Assembly (NCBI GenBank): GCA_018398585.1
Contig: JAGTTD010000018.1
Coordinates: 12,097,501-12,161,500, forward strand
Source: Simmondsia chinensis
Lineage: Eukaryota > Streptophyta > Magnoliopsida > Caryophyllales > Simmondsiaceae
DNA length: 64,000 nucleotides
Reading direction: 5' to 3'
The translations under genes and the position numbers were made by a program. Below the pieces are notes generated by a model that saw only the letters and a program-made list of their open reading frames with translations, had not been told where the DNA came from and ran no database searches. This document shows, piece after piece, positions 9,058 through 22,011 of the stretch. The first letter of the stretch is position 1. Each line of letters begins with the position of its first letter.

Positions 9058-11280
9058 TGTTAGGAATAGTATCCTTAAATCCAGATTTATCTGGATATAT
9101 TATTTAATTAATAAATAAAATTGAAGTCCCAGTCATTTCCTAGTTAAAGTTGTGTAAGAGAGCATTTATACTGCATGTGATTTTCTCTTGGGAGACATCC
9201 ATGAGATGGGTGTAGTTCTCAGACTACAATTTACATGTTTGTTCAAAGTGGTTTATGAGACTAAGCCACAGATAGAATTGGAACAAATGGTATGGCTTGT
9301 TGTTTGAAAGACTCATAGTCGAAGACAAGTTTGGACCACTTATATGTTAAGACTAAAACGTGACACTTTAGATGACTTGTCTTGGTCATGTGGATGAAGA
9401 TCCAAAAGTGTTAGGTTAGTGTGTTTAATAAGATTGAGACACTGAGTTGGACCATGTGGATTACTTATTTCCAGACTACTATCGGAGATGAGTGATTCAC
9501 GTTGTATTGTATGAACGACGACTCTAAATTCTGAGGGTATTCTGGATTTGTGCATGGAGCGTTAGTTACTTTGGTGTACTATAAGTAAGGTCTAAACGAA
9601 TGACTAAAATCCCACGTATACTGGGTAGCGGCATCAAGTGTGACAAGGATCAGGTATTCAACAGGAAATCTACAGTCTTTTATGAATTACAGATATCCCC
9701 TTAGTTGATTTGCAAATATTTCAATAGTTCAGAAACTTTGGCCAAAGTATTCTAATTGTTTGACATTTGAAATTTATAATGTGAATATGTTCGAGTATAA
9801 ATGAATTATTAATTGAAGGGCGAGTCAGTAACTAATAGAGACGCTGTGAGAGGGATAATGGTAGTGGTTATATTTATCCATTGTCCTGGACGTCTAGTAG
9901 AGGGGTTGTTGTCATCAATACAGTCTATTTAGGAGATATCGAATAAATAATTTAAGTCTGGAGTGTAGTGAGATTTATTTAGTGGAATTAAGTCTCATTA
10001 AATAGTAATTAAATTATTTCATGAGATGATTAATTTAACCCATTTGGAGCTAGATTTAAATTGTCCCTGAGGTCCCTGCTCAAGCCTCTGTATTTTATTG
10101 CCATTGAAAAAATATTAAAGAATTCATGGGATGAATTATTTATCCAAGAGATGAGTAAATTAATTTTGGCAAATATTATTCATGGGATAAATAAAAAATT
10201 TTAAAATTAAAAATTAAAATAATTTTGAAAACTTAAAATCCATAGGATGAATTTTTACATGTGGGAAACAAAGCAAAATAAAAAAAAAAACTGCACAGCT
10301 CGCGATTCGCGTGCACTGAATCGGACGAACTAGCGTTGGGATGTCCACCATGGGTATCCGCGTCCCCACGCGGGGACGAATCACGCAATGACACGTGTCA
10401 CGCCGCTGGTGGACCACGGGCACGTTTGACCTGGGGTGGAAACGCTGTGTTTTGAACTTGATTTTATGTAAAACGACGCGTTTTATTGTTATGTCTGCGC
10501 ATCCCACATTGAAAATTAGAGATTTTTTCGCTCTGGTATACTACAATAAATAGAGGTGCCTATTCCAAAGGTTTGGCATTCAATTCAAGCAAATTATTTT
10601 GGGTTTCTAAAATTGTTTCGAAGACCCAATTGGAGAGAAAAATTTTCGTTAAAGTTTTTCTTTCCTCAGTTTAATATTTTTCGAAGCCCAGCCTCCGGGC
10701 AGTTCGAGGTCATTGCGTAGAAGATCGCGGGGTCTCATTTTTCTTGGTATTCTTTATAATTGAAGCAATTTCGGGTATGTTCTTGTTTCCTTCTTCTTTT
10801 AGTTTCGCTTTTCTATTTATTTACAGTATTCGTTATTATGCCTGTCTAAGTTTATGTATTATTATGAATGTATTAGAGTAAAAGGCCTATAGGTCTAAAT
10901 TAAGAATTTAGATCTGTCGATTTAAATTATAAATTGAAGTCAGTAAATTTAAAATTAAGAATTTTAAACCAACCCTAGGTGTAGAGTTATGAATTCTAAA
11001 CCCATTCCGCTGCGTAAACTGTAGGGAGAATTTTTGAAATTCATCCCAACAACCGGTATTAGGGCAATAGGTTTATAGAGATAAACCTATTCCCGGGAAC
11101 TCTTGCACGTGAGGTGTCCCGAAGTGTGACTCTCCGACCGGGGGCTTAGGTAGAGAGAAGAGTCTCCTACTCTAAGTGCTCTAATAAGTGCCTATTGTTG
11201 TGATCATAATTGAGAACTGTGAACCCAATAGTCGGCATCAGAGTTTATTTTTCAAACAAAATTCATATCTTTTCCCAACA
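9058..11280 (+). repeat. First (5') LTR of the tandem Copia
   Basis: 2223 bp, TGTTAGG to CCCAACA. It holds a palindromic U3 block (10343-10425), a weakened TATA-like aataaatag near 10545, and a donor-like gggtatgt near 10775. Minus-strand frames of 71 and 97 codons recur in the other LTRs but show no family resemblance. Confidence 0.93.
10343..10425. promoter_or_regulatory. Palindrome-rich U3 block with G-box in the tandem Copia LTR
   Basis: It contains a hairpin CGTCCCC-ACGC-GGGGACG (10361-10378), the 12-bp perfect palindrome TGACACGTGTCA (10389-10400, G-box/ABRE core CACGTG), and outer arms gtccacc/ggtggac. It lies about 150 bp upstream of the TATA-like site, where U3 enhancers sit. Equivalents are at 16807-16885 (tgacacttgtca) and 23280-23352 (tgacacatgtca). 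Confidence 0.6.
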
Positions 11281-14200
11281 ATTAGTATCAGAGCCAGCCT
11301 CTGATTACATTTATAATATATATGACTAGGTATAATAAGATCGAAGATAAATAGATTGGCGATTTAATAAAATAGAGATTTTATTAAGAAGGAAAGTTAG
11401 TTTAATTCGACAGTTCGATTTAAATTGTTTAAATCACTAAAGAATTAACAGCTAATTCAGATGATGGTTTGAATTAGTAATTTAAGTTGTTTAAATCATT
11501 AAAGTAGTTAATTATTAATTACAATATTTTAATGTAACGATTTAAAAATTTAAAATTGGTTAAAAGAGTTAATAGTTTATTAGGTTATTTAAAGTATCTA
11601 TTTAAATTGTTTAAATCGGTTAAAAGATTTAATAGTTAACTAGGTTGTTTGTAGTAACGATTTAAATTGTTTAAATTGTTAATGAATTAATCGTTAATTA
11701 GGAACAACCCATAAATTTGCGATTATGTTCTTCCTATAATGAGATTTACGTTCTTTGTCCTGATTTTTGAAATTGGACAAAATTGATTTAATAAGATTAG
11801 ATTCATATATTTTTAATAATAAATAAAATTGGTTTATTGGGATTAGATTCAATTAAAGTTTTATAAAATTGGATAAAGTTGATCTAATAAGATTAGATTC
11901 AATTATTTCATATGAAATCGGATAAAAATGATCTAATAAAATTAGATTCAATTTATTTTAAAATTAAATGTTTGAATTTAAAAAAAATAATTAAAAGAAT
12001 TTTCCAACAGAAGCTGATGTTAGCATCTGACTTCTGACATCAGCAATTAAAAATTGTTTTTAAAAATTTTTTGGGACGTCTAGGCATCAGTACTGATTAC
12101 ATAATAATTATAAATTAATTATTTTATTAATTAATATTTTTTTAGAATCAGATTCTAAATTAGATTATATGATAATTTTAGTTGTGAATCAGTGTACTTT
12201 AAATAAAAGTTATTTTATTATTTTCAAAAAGTATTCTAAAATAGACTATATGATAGTCTAAACTAACTTTATTGTTTACAATAAAAGTTAAATTTTATTA
12301 TTTAAATTTTAGAATAAGATTCTAAAATTATACTCTGGGATAGTATAAGCACAAAATCGCTATTAATTTAAAATAAAATTATTTTTAATTTAATTTATGA
12401 ATCAGAATTTTAAAAGTAGATTATGTGATCATCTAAATTAGATGTTGGTATTGTATTAATTAAAATTAATTAATTAATTTTATTGATTGGACTTTAGAAT
12501 TAGATTCTAATGCAAGATTATAAGATAATCTATATTGTAAAACAATAGTATTTTTAAATAAATTAGTTAATTAATTTTTGGTTAATTTTAGAATGAGATT
12601 CTAAAGGGGATTACGAGATAATTTAGGTTGTAAATGCAGGTTAATTAAAAACCACTAGTTATAAAAATCAAGTGGGAGCGAGGTTTCAATTGTTGCAACC
12701 TTACGGTCTCAATTACCGGTCTAGCAGTATAGTAGATCGATAGACCTCCCTGCGGAGGATGTCGATCTGCGGATTATAGGGTTAGACTTCTTTAAGGATA
12801 AACCAAAGTGCAAAGAAGCGATGCGACCACGCTGCCATAGAGTATTTCGTGTATTTGTATGGAAGTTTAGGTAATGGTTTATACTTGACTAGCGTGATGC
12901 ATTAGCCTCCCTGAGGAGCTCTGTTGTGTTATGTTAGAGACTAAGGTAAATTGGTGAGTTAATCTTGTTTAGTAAGAGTTACAAAAAACAGGTTAATTGA
13001 GAATATTTCTCACCTGAACTAGCTTCGTGCAACCCCGCTGCTGAGGAGTAAAGAGTGGTGTGTTTGGGTCATCATTGCATGCATGATAGTACAGTTTGGT
13101 GGATATCTGACTTATTTTGTATGCTAAATTGAAAGAATTTATATCACTGCAATATACATGACTAATATAAGATTATTACACAAATGTTTGCATTTACGGT
13201 ATGTTTGATATGGATACGGCTGGCGAACTTCGCTTGATTTGGGATAAATAATGTACTCACGGGACCAAATTACTTTGCCTTGAAAAAATAAGTTAGACTT
13301 ACTCACTACTCACAAGGGACCTACTAGAAAGAAAGGAAAGGGTAAGGTTACTATTGTAGCAACCAAGTCTATAAGGAAGTCAGCAAAAGAAAAGTGTTTC
13401 TTTTGCAAGAAAACTAGGCACTGGAGAAGAAACAACAGTAAGTACATAGCTACTCTTCCAAAAAGAACTGCTAAGCCATCTGGTGGAGATATATTGATAT
13501 GTCACTTAGTTAAGTCATGCGTAGTTGAGAGTCCACCAGTTTCCTAGTGGGTGGACACAGGCTCAACTGACCGAGTCTGGAATATGTTACAGGAGGTCAG
13601 GCTAGGCTAAAGGTTGCACGATGGGTGCTGTACCTGATGGTCAAAGACAGTACAACAATAGTGGTATTAAAGAGTAGGATATGTTAGCTTAGATTTTAGT
13701 GATAGAGTTTTGTTTTAAAGGATTGATTGTTTAAACCATCGTTGTACAGGAATTTGATTTTTGTATATTGATTAATGGATATTTGTTATTCAGTCGATTT
13801 TGATAATGAAAATTTTAATATGAGAAATAAATTGTTTATTTGCACATGTACATGAATAAATTGTTTATTCATGTTATTTTCTTATCAAAACTATGGTAAT
13901 TGTTTAAATGAATCAAACGTAAATTCACTTGTTCAATCTTTTAAAAGAAAACACCCTGAAAGGGATATTGCCTACACATGGCACCAATGTTTAGGTCACA
14001 CTAATTCGAACAGGATCCAAAGACTAGTGAAAGAAGGACTAATAGAGGTTTTGGACTTGAGGTCATTACCAGTTTGCGAAGTCTGCATAGAATGAAAGGT
14101 GACCAATTTTGTCTTTAAATGTAAAGGCCACAAAGTTGGTGGCTTGCTTGAACTGGTTCACGTAGATGTATGTGGACCAATATGTGTTCAGGCAAGAGGT

Positions 14201-15586
14201 GGGTATGAGTATTTAATCACGTTTGGTGATGATTACTAAAGGCATGTATATGTTTACCTAATTAGACATTTGTCGGACACTTTTGAAAAGTTCAAAGCGC
14301 GCACAAAACTGAAGTTGAAAATCTATTAGGTAAACAAATGAAGTCATTTCGATCATATCGAAGTGGTGAATAATTTTTGGGTGAATTTTCTAACTACAAA
14401 TGAGATAAGATCTCAGCTTTCTACTCTGGGTATACCGCAGCAGAATGGTGTTGCAGATAGAAGGAACAAGCACGGTCTTTTCTACAGTTTTTGATTTAAA
14501 AGTTTTTTTTAAAATACAGTGCAAAACTCTTAGAGTAGGAATTTGCAAGTAAGCTACAAAAACAAAAACAAAATAGTATTAAAGGAAAATGATACTAATT
14601 CCGAACAGCTTGACACAACTTAGGATATAGTGGATGCATTGGATGCACCTACTAATAGGAACGAGAATGTTCCAGGTACACGAAAGCTTAGGTGTGATGG
14701 GAGGATTATCATGATACCTGACAGGTTCATAACGGGAGCCTTAGTGGTCGACCATGGCATTGAATCTGATCTTTTTAGCTACAATGAAGGAATTAAGTCT
14801 TATCCTTTTGTGCAATCGGTTGCTCAAACCATGCGTGTACAAATTAAATTAAGAGAAAGTAGTGACCTTCGTAGTGTTATATGTCGACTATATACTACTC
14901 ATTGAGAATAATGTAGGGGAGTCATTAGTAGTAAAGATTTGGTTGTCAGAATAGCTCGATATGAAGGACATAGGAGAAGGCAACTCTACTCTTAGGATTA
15001 AGCTTCTACAAGGTCATAAGAATAGGATGTGGGATCTCTTTCCAGCCACTTATATTGACAAGACGTTGTCAAGGTATAGCATGGAGTCCCCCTTTCTTCT
15101 GAGTAGTGCTCTAGGACACCTCAAGAGGAAGAATAATTGAGTAATATTCCATATGCTTTGGCAGTTGGAGCCTTATGTATGCCATGTTGTGCACGAGACT
15201 TGATGTCTGCTATGCTATGATATAGTAAGCAGGAGTTAGTCTAACCTGGGTCCAATGGACCAGGTGGCAATGAATCGTTTTCTCTAGTCCTTTAGAAGAA
15301 CTAGAGATCCTATGCTAATCTTTCAAAGTGACGAGCTGGTTCCAGTTGGATATATTGTTTTAAGACTTCTAGTCAGATAAAAATGATAGATGATCGACGC
15401 CTAAGCATGTCTTTACCCTTGGAGTGGGAGCCATTAGTGAGAGGAATTTCGAGCAGTATTGCATTGCTGACTTCACAATAGAGTAATTGTGCTCACTAAA
15501 GGTTATGCTTAGTGGACTTTTGGTTCAAACTTAAAAGGGGTCTATATGGACTTTGTCATAAATTGAATTTAGGGCAAGTGGGAGAT
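11281..15586 (+). other. First internal region of the tandem Copia
   Basis: It opens with a PBS-like site (attagtatcagagcc, 11281-11295). About 11300-13250 is very AT-rich and has no recognisable gag. The coding relics lie at 13300-15560. A polypurine tract (caagtgggagat, 15575-15586) ends it. The 4.3-kb interior, with gag and RT missing, makes it resemble a large-retrotransposon derivative. Confidence 0.8.
13300..15560 (+). pseudogene. Copia pol remnants, first interior
   Basis: In order: a degenerate zinc knuckle (CFFCKKTRHWRRNN, 13396-13437); WVDTGSTD (near 13551), the protease start; a pre-integrase stretch with NRIQRLVKEGLIEVLDL and PVCEVC (13871-14095) followed by a TGA stop; the integrase start HVDVCGPICVQARGGYEYL (near 14159); IPQQNGVADRRN (near 14430), the late integrase motif; then DALDAPTNRNENVPGTRKL, PDRFI and ESDLFSYNEGIKS (14630-14905), the linker to RT. 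RT is missing. RNase H-side phrases RYSMESP and LVPVGYI follow (15075-15360). Many stops. Confidence 0.8.
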
Positions 15587-17745
15587 TGTTATGAACAATG
15601 TCCTGAAATCCAGATTTATTATGGATATATTATTTTAATTAATAAATAAAATTGAAGTCCCAGTCCTTTCCTAGTTAAATTTATGTAAGAGAGCATTTAT
15701 ACTGCATGTGATTCTCTTTTGAGAGACATCCATGAGATGGGTGTAGTCCTCTGACTACAATTTACATGTTTGTTCTAAGTGGTTTATGAGACTAAGCCAC
15801 AGATAGAATAGGAACAAATGGTATGGCTTGTTGTTTGAAAGACTCATAGTCGAAGACAAGTTTGGACCACTTATATGTTAAGACTAAAACGTGACACTTT
15901 AGATGACTTGTCTTGGTTATGTGCATGGAGATCCAAAAGTGTTAGGTTAGTATGTTTAATAAGATTGAGACACTGAGTTAGACCACGGGGGTTACTTATT
16001 TCTAGACTACTATCGGAGATGAGTGATTCACGTTGTATTGTATGAACGACGACTCTAAATTCTGAGGGTATTCTGGACTTATGCATGGAGCGTTAGTTAC
16101 TTTGGTGTACTATAAGCAAGGTCTAAACGAACGACTGAAATCCCATGTACACTTGGTAGCGGCATGAAGTGTGACAAGGATCAGGTATTCAACAGGAAAT
16201 CTATTTTCTCTTATGAATTACCGATGTCCCCTTATTTAATTCGCAAATATTTTTGTAGTTCGGAAACTTCGGCCAAAGTATTCTAAGTGTTTGACATTTG
16301 AAATTTATACTGTAAATATGTTCAAGTATAAATGAATTATTAATTGAAGGGTGAGTCGGTGACTAATGGAGACGCTGTGAGAGGGATAATGGTAGTGGTT
16401 ATGTTTATTCTTTGTCATGGACGTCTAGTGGAGGGATTGTTGTCATCAATACAGTTTATTTGAGAGATATCGAATAAATAATTTAATTCTGGAGTGCAGT
16501 GAGATTTATTTAGTGGAATTAAGTCTCATTAAATAGTAATTAAATTATTTCATGAGATGATTAATTTAACCATTTGGAGCTAGATTTAAATTGTCCCTGA
16601 GGTCCTTGCGTAAGCCTCTGTATTTTATTGCGGTTGAAAAAATATTAAAGAATTTATGAGATGAATTATTTATCCATGAGATGAGTAAATTAATTTTGGC
16701 AAATATTATATATGTGGGAAACAAAGCAAAATATAAAAAAAAATATAACAAAAAACTGCACAGCTCGCGATCCCCGTGCACTGAATAGAACGAACCAGCT
16801 CTGGGACGTCTACCATGGGTATCCGCGTCCCCACGCGGGGACGAATCAGGCAATGACACTTGTCACGCCGCTGGTGGACCACGGGCGCGTTTGACTTGGG
16901 GTAGAAACGCTGTGTTTTGAACTTGATTTTATGTAAAATGACGTGTTTTATTGTTAGGTTTGCGCATCCCACATCGAAAAATAGAGATTTTTTCACTCCG
17001 GTATACTACTATAAATAGAGGTACCTATTCAAGAGGTTTGGGATTCAATTCAAACAAATTATTTTGGGTTTCTGGAATTGTTTCCGAGACCCAATTGGAG
17101 AGCAAAATTTCCGTTAAAGTTTTTCTTTCCTCAGTTTAATATTTTTCGAAGCCTAGCCTCCGGGCAGTTCGATGTTATTGCGTAGAAGATCGCGGGGTCT
17201 CGTTTTTCTTAGTATTTTACAATAATTGAAGGAATTTCAGGTATGTTCTTGTTTCCTTCTTCTTTAGTTTTGCTTTTCTATTTATTTACAGTATTCCTTA
17301 TTAGGCCTGTTTAAGTTTATGTATTGTTGTAAATGTATTAGAGTAAAAGGCCTATAGATCTAAATTAAGAATTTAGATCTGTTGATTTAAATTATAAATT
17401 TAAGTCAGTAAATTTAAAATTAAGAATTTTAAATCAGCCTTAGGTTTAGAGTTATGAATTCTAAACCCATTCCTCTGCGTAAATTTTAATGAGAATTTTT
17501 AAAATTCATCCCAACAACCGGTATTAGGGAAATGGGTTTATAGAGATAAACCTATTCCCGGGAACTCTTGCACGTGAGGTGTCCCGAAGCATGACTCTCC
17601 GACCGGGGGCTTACGTAGAGAGAAGAGTCTCCTACTCTAAGTGCTCTAATAGGTGCCTATTGTTGTGGCCATAGTTGAGAACTGTGAACCTAATAGTCGG
17701 CTTCAGAGTTTATTTTTTCAACAAAATTCATATCTTTTCCCAACA
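15587..17745 (+). repeat. Middle (shared) LTR of the tandem Copia
   Basis: 2159 bp, TGTTATG to CCCAACA. It is preceded by a polypurine tract and followed by a PBS, so it serves as 3' LTR of the first unit and 5' LTR of the second. It lacks the block after 'gcaaatatta' (roughly 50-60 bp) that the other two copies keep, so it has its own deletion. TATA box tataaata at 17010-17017. Confidence 0.93.
17010..17017 (+). promoter_or_regulatory. TATA box of the middle LTR
   Basis: tataaata in the context ctactataaatagagg. The same position in the third LTR (23483-23490) is intact, and in the first LTR (10545) is aataaata. Confidence 0.6.
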
Positions 17746-20700
17746 ATTGGTATCAGAGCCAGCCTCTGATTACATTCATAATATATATGACTAGGTATAA
17801 TAAGATCGAAAACAAATAGATTGGCGATTTAATAAAATAGAGATTTTATTAAGAAGGAAAGTTAGTTTAATTTTTAGGTTCGATTTAAATTGATTAAATC
17901 AATAAAGAATTAACAATTAATTCGGATGATTGTTTGAATTAGTAATTTAAATTGTTTAAATTATTAAAGTAGCTAATTATTAAATTGAATATTTTAATGT
18001 AACGATTTAAAATTTTTAAATAAGTTGAAAGGGTTAATAGTTAACTAGGTTATTTAAAATATCTATTTAAATTGTTTAAATCGGTTAAAAGATTTAATAT
18101 TTAACTAGGTTGTTTATAGTAACGATTTAAATTGTTTAAATCATTACTGAATTAATCGTTAATTTGAAACAACCCATAAATTTGTGATTATGTTGTTCCT
18201 ATAATGAGATTTACGTCCTTTGTCATGATTTACGAAATCGGACAAAATTGATCAAATAAGATTAGATTCAAATATTTTTAATAATGGATAAAATTAGTTT
18301 AATGACATTAGATTCAATTAAATTTTTATAAAATTGGATAAAATTGATGTAATAAGATTAGATTCAATTATTTTATACAAAATCGGATAAAACAGATCTA
18401 ATGAGATTAGATTCAATTTATTTTAAAATTAAATATTTTAATTTAAAAAATTTGTCAGCAAACGCTGATGTCAGCAATTAAATTTATTTATTTATTTTTG
18501 GGACGTCTAGGTGTTAGTACTGATTTACATAATAATTATAAATTAATTATTTTATTAATTAGTTTTCTTTTAGAATCAGATTCCAAATTAGACTATATAA
18601 TAATCTAAGTTGTGAATAAGTGTACTTTAAATAAAAGTTATTTTAAATTATTTTCGATAAATATTATGAAATAGACTATATGATTGTCTAAGTTAACTTT
18701 ACTTTTTACAATAAAAGTTAAATTTTATTATTTGAATTTTAGAATAAATTCTAAAAATATACTATGGGTTAGTCTAAGCACAAAATCGCAATTAATTTAA
18801 AATAAAATTATTTTTAATTTAATTGTGAATCAGAATTTTAAAAGTAGATTATGTGATAATCTAAATTAGATGTTGGTATTGTTTTAATTAAAATTAATTA
18901 ATTAATTTTATGGATTGGACTTTAGAATTAGATTCTAATGCAAGATTATAAGATAATCTATATTGTAAAACGATAGTATTTTTAAATAAATTACTTAATT
19001 AATTTTTGGTTAATTTTAGAATGAGATTCTAAAGGGGATTACTAGAAAATTTAGGTTGAAAATGCGGGTTAATTAAAAATCACTAGTTATAAAAATCAAG
19101 TGGGAGCGAGGTTTCAATTGTTGTAACCTCACGGTCTCCATTACCGGTCTAGCAGTATAGTAGATTGATAGACTTCCCTGCGGAGGATGTCAGTTTGCAG
19201 ATTACAGGGTTAGACTTCTTTTAGGATAAACCAAAGTGCAAAGAAGCGGTGCGACCATGCTGCCATGGAGTATTTCGTGTATTTGTATGGAGGTTTAGGT
19301 AATGGTTTATACTTGACTAGCGTGATGCATTAGCCTCCCGGGGAGCTCTGTTGTGTTATGTTAGAGACTAAGGTAAAGTGGTGAGTTAATCATGTTTAGT
19401 AAGAGTTACAAGAAAACAGGTTAATTGGGAATAGTTCTCGCCTGGACTAGCTTCGTGCGACTCCGTTGCCGAGGAGTAAAGAGTGGTGTGTTTGGGTCAT
19501 CATTGCATGCATGATAGTACAGTTTGGTGGATATCTGACTTATTGTGTATACTAAATTGAAAGAATATATATCACTGCACTATACATGACTAATATAAGG
19601 TTGTTACACAAATGTTTGCATTTACAGTATGTTTGATATGGATACGGCTGGCGAACTTCGCTTGATTTGGAATAAATAATGTACTCACGGGACCAAATTA
19701 CTTCACCTTGAAAAAATAAGTTAGACTTACTCACTGCTCACAAGGGACCTACTAGAAAGTAAGGAAAGGGTAAGGTTTCTATTACAGCAACCAAGTCCAT
19801 AAGGAAGTCGGCAAAAGAAAAGTGTTTCTTTTGTAAGAAAATAGGCACTGGAGATGAGACTACACTAAGTAGATATCTACTCTTCCTAAAAGGACTGCTA
19901 AGCCATCTGGTGGAGATATATTGATATCTCACTTAGTTAGGTCATGCGCAGTTGAGAGTCCACCAGTTTCCTGGTGGGTGGACTCAGGTTCAACTGACCA
20001 AATTTGTAATATGTTACAGCAGGTCAGGCTAGGCTAAAGGCTACACGATAGGTGCCATACCTGATGGTCAGGGACAGTACAATAATAGCGGTCTAAAGTG
20101 TAGGAGATATTAGCTTAGACTTTAGTAATAGAGTTTTGTTTTAAAGGATTGATTGTTTAAACCTTCGCTATGCAGGAATTTGATTTCTGTATTTTGGTTA
20201 ATGGATAATTGTTATTCAGTTTATTTTGATAATGAAAATTTTAATATGAGAAATAAATTGTTTATTTGCACATGTACATGAATAAATTGTTTATTCATGT
20301 TATTTTCTTATCAAAACTATGGTAATTATTTAAATGAATCAAACGTAAATTCACTTGTTCAATCTTTTAAAAGAAAACACCTTGAAAGGGATATTGCCTA
20401 CACATGGCACCAACGTTTAGGTCACACTAATTCGAACAGGATCCAAAGACTGGTGAAAGATGGACTGATAGAGGTTTTGGACTTGAGGTCATTACCAGTT
20501 TGCGAATTTTGCATAGAATGAAAGGTGACCAATTTTGTCTTCAAGAGTAAAGGCAACAAGGTTGGTGGCTTGCTTAAGCTGGTTCACATAGATGTATGTG
20601 GACCAATACGTGTTCAGGCAAGAGGTGGGTATGAGTATTTAATCCCGTTTAGTGATGACTACTCAAGACATGTATATGTTTACCTAATTAAACATTAGTC

Positions 20701-22011
20701 GAACTCTTTTGAATAGTTGAAATAGTACAAAACTGAAGTTGAAAAGCTATTAGGTAAACAAATTAAGTCAATTCGATCAGATCGAAGTGGTGAATAATTT
20801 TTGGGTGAGTTTTTTAACTGCAAATGAGATAAGGGCTCAGCCTTCTGCTCTGGGTACGTCGTAGCAGAATGGTGTTGCAGATAGAAGGAACAAGCTCGAT
20901 CTTTTCTACAGTTTTTGATTTAAAAGTTTTTTTTTAAAATACAGTGCAAAACACTTAGAGAAGGATTTTGCAAGTAAGCTACAAAAACAAAAACAAAATA
21001 GTATTAAAGGAAAATGACACTAATTTTGAACAGCTAGACTCAACTTAAGATATAGTGGATGCATTGGACGCACCTACTAATAGGAACAAGAATGTTCTAG
21101 GTACACGAAAGCTTAGTTGTAATGGCAGGTTTGTCAGGATACCTGACAGGTTCATAGCGGGAGCCGTAGTGGTTGACCGTGGCATTGAATCTGGTCCTTT
21201 TAGCCATAATGAAGCAATTAAGTCTTCTACTTTTGTGCAATCGGTTGCTCGAACCATGCATATAGAAATGACGTTAAGAGAAAGTAGTGACCTTTGTAGT
21301 GTTATATGTCGACTATATACTACTCATTGAGAATGATGTAGGGGAATCATTAGTAGTAAAGATTTGGTTGTCAGAATAGCTCGATATAAAGGACACAGGA
21401 GAAGGCAACCCTACTCTTAGGATTAAGCTTCTACGAGGTCGTAAGAATAGGATGTGGGATCTCTTTCCAGCCACTTATATTGACAAGATGTTGTCAAGGT
21501 ATAGCATGGAGTGCCCCTCCCTTCTGAGTAGTGCTCTAGGACACCTCAAGAGGAATAATAATTAAGTAATATTCCATATGCTTTTGCAGTGGGAGCCTTA
21601 GGTATGCCATGTTGTGCACGAGACTTGATGTCTGCTACGCTATGATGTAGTAAGCAGGTGTTAGTCTAACCTGGGCCCAATGGACTAGGTGGCAATGAAG
21701 CGTTTTCTCTAGTCCTTTAGAAGAACTAGAGATCCTATGCTGATCTTTCAAAGTGACGAGCTGGTTCCAGTTGGATATATTGTTTTAAGACTTTCGGTCA
21801 GATAAAAATGATAGATGATCGACGTCTGAGCATGTCTTTACCCTTGGAGTGGGAGCCATTAGTGAGAGAAATGTCAAGCAGTATTGTATTGCTGACTTCG
21901 CAATAGAGTAATTGTGCTCACTAAGGGTTAGTCTCAGTAGACTTTTGGTTCAAACTTAAAAGGGGTCTATATGGACTTTGTCATAAATTGGATTTAGGAC
22001 AAGTGGGAGAT
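17746..22011 (+). other. Second internal region of the tandem Copia
   Basis: 4266 bp, collinear with 11281-15586 and carrying the same gag and RT deletions. The PBS is intact here (tggtatcagagcc, 17748-17760). PPT at 22000-22011. It is near-identical in layout but has scattered substitutions and indels relative to the first copy. Confidence 0.85.
19700..21990 (+). pseudogene. Copia pol remnants, second interior
   Basis: Same order and breakpoints as the first copy: knuckle near 19820, WVDSGSTD near 19978 with the intact Asp-Ser-Gly protease triplet (the first copy has Asp-Thr-Gly), pre-integrase at 20297-20521 ending in the same TGA, integrase start near 20580, linker DALDAPTNRNKNVLGTRKL at 21055-21330, RNase H-side phrases from 21490. 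Sharing the same deletion endpoints with the first interior is strong evidence of duplication after the deletions. Confidence 0.8.

Noticed and set aside
10214..16996. Conserved minus-strand ORFs of about 95 codons in the three 2.2-kb LTRs (also 23158-23445), as a possible LTR-encoded protein
   Set aside because: They recur only because the LTRs are duplicates, their ends and reading phases differ between copies, and the sequence lacks any family resemblance.
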